The translations under genes and the position numbers were made by a program. This document shows, one piece after another, positions 43,161-48,743 of a DNA stretch of 48,743 bases. How positions within the stretch are numbered: position 1 is the first letter of the stretch; each line of letters begins with the position of its first letter. A model generated the notes under the pieces. That model saw only the letters and a program-made list of their open reading frames with translations. It ran no database searches and was not told the origin of the DNA. The DNA is taken from contig CATPBP010000174.1 in NCBI GenBank assembly GCA_955652675.1, positions 1 to 48,743 on the forward strand, given 5' to 3'. The stretch is from Candidatus Dormiibacterota bacterium. Lineage in GTDB: Bacteria > Chloroflexota > Dormibacteria > Dormibacterales > Dormibacteraceae.

Positions 43161-45656
43161 ATGACTGACGAGCTGACACCGCCGGGCGACATGGGGCCGG
43201 GCTCGGTGCTCGCCAAGTCCCTGCTGGAGGAGATGCAGACCTCCTACATGGACTACGCGATGTCGGTCATCATCAGCCGCGCGCTGCCCGACGTGCGCGA
43301 CGGGCTGAAGCCGGTGCAGCGCCGGATTCTCTACGCCATGAACGGTGCCGGCGCCACCTCCGCCTCGCGTTATCGCAAGTGCGCCGCCTTCGTGGGCGAC
43401 GTGCTCAAGCTCTACCACCCGCACAGCGACGCTTCCGTCTATGACGCGCTGGTCCGGATGGCGCAGCCCTTCTCGCTTCGCTACCCGCTCATCGACGGCC
43501 AGGGCAACTTCGGCTCGGTAGATGGCGATCCCCCGGCGGCCATGCGCTACACCGAGGCGCGGATGGCCGCCATCGCCAGCGAGTTGTTGGCGGACATCGA
43601 GAAGGACACCGTCGACATGGGGCCGAACTACGACGGCACCGAAGAGGAGCCGCTCGTCCTTCCGGCCCGGATCCCCAACCTGCTCATCAACGGCGCCACC
43701 GGTATCGCCGTGGGGATGACGACCAACATCCCTCCCCACAACCTGCGCGAGATCACCTCGGCTGTGACCTACCTGATCGAGAACCCGGAGGCCACCTCCG
43801 AGGACCTGCTTCACCTGGTCCAGGGTCCGGATTTCCCGACCGGCGGCATCATCATGGGCCGGGCGGGCATCAAGCAGGCCTACGCCACCGGCCACGGCAA
43901 GATCATCGTCCGCGCCCGGCACACCTTCGAGGAGGCCGCCAACGGGCGGGAGCGGATCATCGTCGACGAGCTGCCCTACGCGGTGAACAAGGCCAACCTG
44001 GTGGCCAAGATCGCGGAGCTGGTGGGCGATCGCAAGCTCGAGGGCATCGCCGACCTGAGAGACGAGTCCGACCGCTCGGGGATGCGCATGGTGATCGAGC
44101 TGAAGCGCGAGGCGCGGCCCTACACCGTCCTCAACAATCTCTACAAGCACACTGCGCTGCAGCAGACCTTCGGCGTGATCATGCTGGCGATCGTCGACAA
44201 CCGGCCCCACGTGCTGGGGCTGAAGCAGATGCTGCAGCACTTCATCGACCACCGCCGGAACGTGATCATCCGGCGGACTCGCTTCGAGCTGAAGCGGGCC
44301 CAGGAGCGGGCGCACATCCTGGAGGGGCTGAAGATCTGCCTGGATCACCTCGACGAGGTGATCCAGACCATCCGCGGCGCCCGGGACACCGAGGACGCCA
44401 GGAACCAGCTGCAGGAGAAGTTCGGGCTCACCGAGCGCCAGGCCCAGGCGGTGCTCGACCTCACACTGCGCCGGCTGACCCAGCTGGAGCGGGCCAAGAT
44501 CGACGACGAGTACGAGGAGGTGATCCGGACGATCGCCTACCTGGAGTCGATCCTGGCCTCCGACCAGAAGGTCCTCATGCTGATCACCGAGGAGATGGCC
44601 GAGATGGCCAGGAAGTACGGCGACGACCGCCGTACCGAGATCTCCGACCAGGACGCCACCGAGCTCTCCGCCGAGGACCTGATCCCCAAGGAAGAGGTGG
44701 TCGTCACCTTGACCCACCGCGGCTACGCCAAGCGCCAGCCCTCGCGCACCTTCCGGGCGCAGCAGCGGGGTGGCATTGGGCTCCGCGGCGCCAAGCCGAC
44801 CGCGGGAGGAGACGCGCCGCGAGGCACCCGCGAGGAGGACTACACCGAGCACCTGGTCAGCACCCACACCCACGCCTCGCTGCTCTTCTTCACGCAGTCC
44901 GGCCGGGTCTTCCAGCTCCGCGTCCACGAGCTGCCGGAGCGCGACAGGACGGCCAAGGGGATCCCCATCAACAACCTGATCGAGATCGGGCCGCGGGAGC
45001 GGGTGACCGCCGTCTTCGTGCGGCCGGAGAACGACGACGACGGGGGCCGCTACATGCTCATGGTGACCCGCAAGGGGTTCATCAAGAAGACGCGGACACG
45101 CGAGTACGCCAACGTGCGCCGCAACGGCCTGATCGCCATCAACCTGCAGAGCGAGGACGAGCTGCTCTGGGTGGCGCCCACCAGTGGGGCCGACGAGATC
45201 CTGATCGCCTCCCAGCTGGGTAAGGCCATCCGATTCCCCGAGGAGGAGGTCCGGCCCATGGGCCGCGACACCCAGGGGGTGATCGGGATGCGGCTGGGAC
45301 GCGGTGACCTGGTCGCCGGCATGGCGGTGATCGTCCCCGGCGGAGACCTTCTCGTGGTAACCGAACGCGGCTACGGCAAGCGCACTCCGCTGGACGACTA
45401 CCCGCGCCACCACCGCGCCGGGCAGGGAGTCTTCACTCTGAAGGTCACCCCCAAGGTGGGGCGGCTGGCCGCCCTGCGCGTGACCAGCGATCCGGAAGAC
45501 GAGATCCTGCTGATCACCGCCAGCGGAATGGTCCTGCGCACGGCCACCGGCTCCATCTCCGAGATCGGGCGCCAGACCCAGGGCGTGATCGTGATGCGGC
45601 TCGGCTCCGACGACCAGGTGGTGGCCCTGGCCCCGGTCGGCGTGGAGCTCGAGTAG
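43161..45656 (+). CDS. gyrA: DNA gyrase subunit A
   Basis: GyrA carries the DNA breakage-reunion site. The 831-residue protein has [60 protein letters not shown] with catalytic Tyr130, [20 protein letters not shown] and the GyrA box [10 protein letters not shown] near 533-542, which separates it from ParC, followed by the beta-pinwheel repeats. The quinolone pocket reads [10 protein letters not shown]: Ser89 replaces the usual Gly (E. coli 81) and Ala91 replaces Ser83. It begins directly after the fabF stop. Confidence 0.96.
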   Translation: MTDELTPPGDMGPGSVLAKSLLEEMQTSYMDYAMSVIISRALPDVRDGLKPVQRRILYAMNGAGATSASRYRKCAAFVGDVLKLYHPHSDASVYDALVRMAQPFSLRYPLIDGQGNFGSVDGDPPAAMRYTEARMAAIASELLADIEKDTVDMGPNYDGTEEEPLVLPARIPNLLINGATGIAVGMTTNIPPHNLREITSAVTYLIENPEATSEDLLHLVQGPDFPTGGIIMGRAGIKQAYATGHGKIIVRARHTFEEAANGRERIIVDELPYAVNKANLVAKIAELVGDRKLEGIADLRDESDRSGMRMVIELKREARPYTVLNNLYKHTALQQTFGVIMLAIVDNRPHVLGLKQMLQHFIDHRRNVIIRRTRFELKRAQERAHILEGLKICLDHLDEVIQTIRGARDTEDARNQLQEKFGLTERQAQAVLDLTLRRLTQLERAKIDDEYEEVIRTIAYLESILASDQKVLMLITEEMAEMARKYGDDRRTEISDQDATELSAEDLIPKEEVVVTLTHRGYAKRQPSRTFRAQQRGGIGLRGAKPTAGGDAPRGTREEDYTEHLVSTHTHASLLFFTQSGRVFQLRVHELPERDRTAKGIPINNLIEIGPRERVTAVFVRPENDDDGGRYMLMVTRKGFIKKTRTREYANVRRNGLIAINLQSEDELLWVAPTSGADEILIASQLGKAIRFPEEEVRPMGRDTQGVIGMRLGRGDLVAGMAVIVPGGDLLVVTERGYGKRTPLDDYPRHHRAGQGVFTLKVTPKVGRLAALRVTSDPEDEILLITASGMVLRTATGSISEIGRQTQGVIVMRLGSDDQVVALAPVGVELE

Positions 45657-45666
45657 GAGCCCCGCC

Positions 45667-45972
45667 GTGGACGCCGGCGGCTTGGCCGCCATCATCGGAC
45701 AGGTCCTGCTGGTCGCCTCCGCGGTCGTGATGCTGGCCGGAGCGCTGACGATCCTTCCCCGCCTGTTCCGGGTAAGGCGTCGGGGGCTGGCGCTTTCTGC
45801 TGAGCTCGAGGCCGCCAGGCTTGAGCTGGAGAAAGGGCTGGAGCTCCTGGCGGAGCGGTCGGCGGAGACCGACGAGATTCTCAAACCCTTGCTCCGGCTG
45901 CGTAGGTGGGCCGGGCACCCGCTCTCCATCGCGCTCTTCCAGTCCTACCGCCGGCGGCGCCGGGCGCTCTAG
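45667..45972 (+). CDS. Small single-span membrane protein with coiled coil
   Basis: The 101-residue protein has one membrane helix (about 7-30, IIGQVLLVASAVVMLAGAL), a basic stop-transfer (RLFRVRRR), then a heptad-like helix (LSAELEAARLELEKGLELLA) and a basic C-terminus. GTG 45667 has AGGAG 7 nt upstream that overlaps the gyrA stop, so it may be translated with gyrA. I do not recognise the family. Confidence 0.7.
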   Translation: MDAGGLAAIIGQVLLVASAVVMLAGALTILPRLFRVRRRGLALSAELEAARLELEKGLELLAERSAETDEILKPLLRLRRWAGHPLSIALFQSYRRRRRAL

Positions 45973-45975
45973 CGA

Positions 45976-46608
45976 TCAGAGCGGCTCGACCTCCGGCCAG
46001 AGCTCCGAGAGCTGACGCGGGGACCTCAGCGCAAGCTTCCTCAGCACCTGGGCGACCAGGCGCTGGGCGGCCGGCCGGTCGGTGTGCAGAGCCGCCGCGA
46101 TCTCGGCTGAGGAGAGACCCTGGCTGAGCAGCTGGGCCGCGCGGCGCTCACTGCCTCGCAGGCGGTCGAGTGGGCCGCCCACCGAAAGCGCCATCGAGGT
46201 GAGGCTTATGCCGAGGGAGGCCACGTAGTCGATCTCCTCCTGCGCGTACCAGTGATCGTGCTGGCAGCCCAGGATCAGGAGACCGACCGGACGGCGCCCT
46301 GGCATGCCGACAGGGGCGTAGAGCAGGGCCGGCCAGTCGATCTCCCAGTTGGCCGTTTCGCCACTCCGGTGCTCGGTTGCTGCCAGCGCGGTGACCGCCA
46401 CCGGCTTTCGCTCGTGCAGGCTGCGGCGCGCGAGGTGGGAGAGAGACCGGGTCCGCCGAAAAGGGCGATCGGGCTCGGGAGAGGAGTCGATAAGCACCCG
46501 CAGCTTGCCGTCGTGGACGCCTCCCAGGACCCAGCGATCGTGCGCCACCAGCTGCAGCGCCCGGTCGAGGTGGAAGCGGATCCGGGGAGCTTCCGCCGCT
46601 GTATCCAT
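45976..46608 (-). CDS. GAF domain and LuxR-type helix-turn-helix regulator
   Basis: From ATG 46608 the 210-residue protein has a GAF-like sensor domain (about 10-140: LQLVAHDRWVLGGVHDGKLR through PVGLLILGCQHDHWY) and a LuxR-type HTH (about 150-205: RAAQLLSQGLSSAEIAAALH, then VLRKLALRSPRQLSEL). The HTH recognition helix departs from the usual TVKxH pattern. An upstream in-frame ATG at 46776 would overlap the divergent phosphoesterase start and was not used. The 142-bp divergent gap contains a perfect 18-bp palindrome, a plausible operator. Confidence 0.75.
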   Translation of the reverse strand: MDTAAEAPRIRFHLDRALQLVAHDRWVLGGVHDGKLRVLIDSSPEPDRPFRRTRSLSHLARRSLHERKPVAVTALAATEHRSGETANWEIDWPALLYAPVGMPGRRPVGLLILGCQHDHWYAQEEIDYVASLGISLTSMALSVGGPLDRLRGSERRAAQLLSQGLSSAEIAAALHTDRPAAQRLVAQVLRKLALRSPRQLSELWPEVEPL

Positions 46609-46675
46609 GCAACGAAGGATGGCGACCGCGGACGGACACGGAACGGACAGTACGGTCCCGGCGCGGGGGGGCCCC

Positions 46676-46693
46676 GGCGAGAGGCCTCTCGCC
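46676..46693. promoter_or_regulatory. Perfect 18-bp palindrome, candidate operator
   Basis: GGCGAGAGGCCTCTCGCC is its own reverse complement with no spacer. It lies between the divergent LuxR-type regulator and metallophosphoesterase genes. With no loop it is better explained as a dimer binding site than as a terminator. Confidence 0.5.
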
Positions 46694-46750
46694 CCGAGTC
46701 GGAAATTCAACTCAGGACACTGGGTAGGCTTTAGCACTCGTGAGCGTCCG

Positions 46751-47473
46751 GTGAGAACCGCCTTTCTTTCCGACATTCACTCCAACTGGCCAGCCTTGGA
46801 GGCGGTCCTCGAGGACCTGGGCGGGCTCCCCGAGGTGGAGCAGGTCATCTGCCTGGGCGACGTCGTGGGTTACGGAGCGGACCCGGTTCGCTGCCTGGAC
46901 CACGTGCGGGGGAGCGGCTGGCCGACGCTGGTCGGCAACCACGACCGCGCCTGCACCGACGCGGCAGTTCTCGGCTGGTTCAACGCTGACGCCGCGTCCG
47001 CCATTCGCTGGACCATTGAGCAGCTGGACGGGGAGAGGCTGGGCTGGCTCCGCGACCTGCCCGAGCGCAGCGAGAGGGGCGGCGCTCTCCTGGTCCACGG
47101 CAGCCCCCGCGACCCCATCTACGAGTACATCCTCGACCCCTACACCGCTCTGGAGAACCTCCAGCTGGTCGGCGAGCGGCTGTGCTTCCACGGCCACACG
47201 CATGTTCCAGGAGTGTTCCACGTGGAACAGGAGGACCTGGCCCACGACTATGACCTGGGCGCGATCGAGCTGAGGGCCCCCGCGCTGGTCAACCCGGGGA
47301 GCGTCGGCCAGCCCCGGGATGGGGACCCGGATGCCAGCTACGGGCTCTGGGACCCGGAGCACGGCACCTTCGAATTCCGGCGCATCCCCTATGACCGCGA
47401 CCGTGCCAAGCGCGCGATCATCGAGGCCGGCCTACCCGGCCGCCTCGCAGCGCGCCTCGATTTCGGTCGCTAG
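46751..47473 (+). CDS. Calcineurin-like metallophosphoesterase
   Basis: The 240-residue protein has all the two-metal phosphoesterase motifs: FLSDIHSN, ICLGDVVGYG, LVGNHDRA, ALLVHGSPRD and FHGHTHVPG. It resembles the YfcE/MJ0936-like group of cyclic-nucleotide or diadenosine-type phosphodiesterases; the substrate is unknown. GTG 46751 opens at the first strand. A palindromic parS site lies in codons 155-160, read as GVFHVEQE just after HGHTHVP, where the family is variable. Confidence 0.88.
   Translation: MRTAFLSDIHSNWPALEAVLEDLGGLPEVEQVICLGDVVGYGADPVRCLDHVRGSGWPTLVGNHDRACTDAAVLGWFNADAASAIRWTIEQLDGERLGWLRDLPERSERGGALLVHGSPRDPIYEYILDPYTALENLQLVGERLCFHGHTHVPGVFHVEQEDLAHDYDLGAIELRAPALVNPGSVGQPRDGDPDASYGLWDPEHGTFEFRRIPYDRDRAKRAIIEAGLPGRLAARLDFGR
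47214..47229. promoter_or_regulatory. Palindromic parS site inside the phosphoesterase gene
   Basis: TGTTCCACGTGGAACA, identical to the gcvPA site, about 22 kb right of oriC. It is read in the same frame as in gcvPA, giving the same FHVEQ peptide. Confidence 0.85.
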
Positions 47474-47486
47474 ACCCAGGCCCGGC

Positions 47487-48038
47487 TCAGACGTCGAGGA
47501 AGAGCCGCTTGCGGTAGGCGAGCCAGCCGACGATGGCGAGGTTGAAGAGGAGGGCCCCGAAGCGCAGTAGAGTCGGGCGCCTGATGATCTCCTCGACCTC
47601 GACGGGAATCAGAGCGGCGGTGGCCAGCACGGTGAGGTACTCGGCCCAGCGCCGGTGGGCCGCCAGGCCCAGCGCCTCGACCGCCTCCAGCAGGGCGAAG
47701 ACGAGCACGCCGAGCGCGAGGGCCGTCTGATGGGGGTAGTTGCCGAGGTAGTCGAGCGCGCGAGCGATGAGCTGGCGGAGCAGACCGGGCCCGGCGGTGA
47801 GGTTCAGCTGCTCCTGGGTCGCGGCGATGACGGCGGGGAGGTAACCGAGGTGGCCCACGACGAGCAGCGAGATGGCGGCCGCGACCAGGACCACGGCTCG
47901 TGCCAGCCGCTCCACGATGACCACCTTGATGAAGGCGTCATGCTCGCCCGACTGCGACCCCAGCTCGGACCAGAATCGAAGATGCCAGCGGCGCGGCCGC
48001 CGGTCGTCTAGTGTCCTGCTCCAGAAATTCGCCGGCAT
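47487..48038 (-). CDS. DUF2127-like membrane protein with start inside a mobile element
   Basis: The 183-residue protein has about four membrane helices (ARAVVLVAAAISLLVVGHLG, TALALGVLVFALLEAVEAL, YLTVLATAALIPVEVEEII, LLFNLAIVGWLAY) and the conserved RRWAEYLTVLATAALIPVEV block of DUF2127. The first ten codons (MPANFWSRTL) and the GGAG Shine-Dalgarno 7 nt upstream fall within the inverted-repeat element at 48009-48207. The original start may have been lost or may be a GTG further in. Its function is unknown. Confidence 0.8.
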   Translation of the reverse strand: MPANFWSRTLDDRRPRRWHLRFWSELGSQSGEHDAFIKVVIVERLARAVVLVAAAISLLVVGHLGYLPAVIAATQEQLNLTAGPGLLRQLIARALDYLGNYPHQTALALGVLVFALLEAVEALGLAAHRRWAEYLTVLATAALIPVEVEEIIRRPTLLRFGALLFNLAIVGWLAYRKRLFLDV

Positions 48039-48207
48039 ATTGCGGCTCCGGACGTCGATGCGGGCGTCAGGGGGCCCGGCCCGTCGTCGTCACGCATCTC
48101 AGATGCGCTCCTCCTAGTGCCACCCCTTCCTTCGCCTCGGCGCCCGGATCGGCAGCCTGCGGCTGCCTGCCACAATCTGCTCGACGAACTTCCGAAGCAG
48201 GACACTA
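48009..48207. mobile_element. MITE-like element (about 199 bp, TA-flanked, IS630/Tc1-type?)
   Basis: TAGTGTCCTGCTCC at 48009 faces the reverse complement of TAGTGTCCTGCTTCGGAA ending at 48207. The 25-bp terminal inverted repeats differ at five positions. Each end begins with TA, as expected of elements inserting at TA dinucleotides (IS630/Tc1-mariner). The interior holds no transposase frame. The family name is inferred from the TA flanks only. Confidence 0.75.
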
Positions 48208-48220
48208 GCGACAGGGGACG

Positions 48221-48409
48221 ATGACTGTGTCGGTTCAGGCTGCCGATCCCCAGGACGGGCATCCGCCACGTCCTCGGGCTTTCCGGCGCCACGGCCTCCG
48301 CGCGCAGGTGATCGGCCGCGCGGAACGGTTGATACTGGGTGCACTAATGAGCCTGGCGGCGGCCATCGTCGACCGCCAACTCCGCCGAACCTTCTCCCGC
48401 CGCCAGTAG
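48221..48409 (+). CDS. Hypothetical 62-residue protein with hydrophobic helix
   Basis: ATG 48221 with GGGGA 3 nt upstream opens 62 codons. The protein has a Pro/Arg-rich first half and a short amphipathic or membrane helix (AERLILGALMSLAAAIVDRQ) with a basic end. It begins 14 bp after the MITE-like element. I recognise no family. The composition looks protein-like, but it could be a remnant. Confidence 0.5.
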   Translation: MTVSVQAADPQDGHPPRPRAFRRHGLRAQVIGRAERLILGALMSLAAAIVDRQLRRTFSRRQ

Positions 48410-48418
48410 CTTCCCTAA

Positions 48419-48641
48419 TAGGACCGGACGCTCCCGGATGATGGGGAGGTCATCCGAGCCACCGGGGGTGAGCACTCTAGGTTTCCCAGGGCGCTTGGAG
48501 CCCTAGGGGGAGATAGTGCCGCCCTCGGCCGGCAAGGAGGTCGAGACGACTGGTGGGATGTCGTGCCTCGAGCACTGGTCTATTAGGGTGTCGTAGATCT
48601 CTTTCGGCTTGGTGAACTGGCCGGTAGTGAAGGAGATGCAG
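48419..48641 (+). ncRNA. Upstream non-coding end of the IS110 element, candidate bridge-RNA region
   Basis: The 220 bp before the IS110-type transposase start hold no gene but several hairpins, for example CCCAGGGC with GCCCTAGGG (48485-48492 and 48500-48508, one bulge) and GTGC/GCAC around CTCGA near 48562-48574. In IS110-group elements this end encodes the bridge RNA that pairs with donor and target DNA. The assignment is by position only, and the element boundary is not visible. Confidence 0.35.
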
Positions 48642-48743
48642 ATGGTCTTCCTGGGAATCGACTGGGCGGAGGCTCATCACGACGTCTGCCTGCTCGATGA
48701 GCAAGGCAAGGTGCTGGGCAAGCGGCGGGTGGTCGATGGTCTG
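48642..48743 (+). CDS. IS110-family transposase, N-terminal part (3' end outside window)
   Basis: Thirty-four codons are visible, MVFLGIDWAEAHHDVCLLDE followed by QGKVLGKRRVVDGL. The GIDWAEAHHDV block is the first part of the DEDD (RuvC-like) domain of IS110 transposases, containing the first catalytic Asp. ATG 48642 has AAGGAG 6 nt upstream; an in-frame ATG at 48636 overlaps that site. The rest, including the Tnp20 serine domain, lies beyond the window, so intactness is unknown. Confidence 0.85.
   Translation, partial: MVFLGIDWAEAHHDVCLLDEQGKVLGKRRVVDGL

Noticed and set aside
41844-45929. A very long open frame (over 1300 codons) on the minus strand opposite fabF and gyrA
   Set aside because: It is the antisense shadow of two well-conserved genes in GC-rich DNA; the protein has no recognisable domain.
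46609-46776. A longer N-terminus for the GAF-LuxR regulator
   Set aside because: It would overlap the divergent phosphoesterase start and adds low-complexity sequence before the GAF domain.

Overview
The window is a GC-rich bacterial chromosome segment spanning the replication origin. dnaA, dnaN, recF and dciA run leftward from about 24.85 kb. rpmH, rnpA, yidD, yidC and jag run rightward from about 25.57 kb. The 600 bp between them carries clustered DnaA boxes and is the probable oriC. Frequent GTG/TTG starts, many starts without a Shine-Dalgarno sequence (possible leaderless mRNAs) and a MshA-like glycosyltransferase suggest a high-GC Terrabacteria lineage. My best guess is Chloroflexota/Dormibacterota-like; this is inference and was not checked against any database.

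Left arm (1-17.9 kb): the tail of an XdhC/CoxI protein; lysA with a small FmdB zinc-ribbon gene; rsmG and thiG-thiE-thiS; murE divergent from folP-folK-glycosyltransferase; a leftward trio (histidine phosphatase, FemAB-like transferase, OmpR-type regulator with Glu at the phosphoacceptor site); a DUF4388-type protein and a beta-propeller lipoprotein; a MshA-like glycosyltransferase; a membrane cytochrome c; and a MurG/MGDG-synthase-like transferase. Next comes a UvrD helicase fused to an Fe-S nuclease, at the end of the dnaA cluster.

Right arm (25.4-48.7 kb): rpmH-rnpA-yidD-yidC-jag, an M16 peptidase, then leftward CPBP protease-parA-parB-lepB, a degenerate sigma-like protein, the glycine cleavage genes gcvT-gcvH-gcvPA-gcvPB, a tight gyrB-plsX-fabF-gyrA block, a GAF-LuxR regulator, a metallophosphoesterase and a DUF2127-like membrane protein. 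The DUF2127-like start lies inside a roughly 200 bp inverted-repeat element. The window ends in the first codons of an IS110-family transposase.

The features most worth a second look are these. (1) rpmH and yidC have no ordinary start codon; each has a good Shine-Dalgarno 9 nt before ATC or ATA respectively. (2) Five parS-like sites lie right of oriC: two perfect palindromes inside genes and three identical asymmetric variants. (3) A small mobile element appears to supply the ribosome-binding site and start codon of its neighbour. (4) A strongly folded leader abuts the gcvT start codon. (5) An alternating purine-pyrimidine tract sits in a small SD-led ORF just upstream of gyrB.
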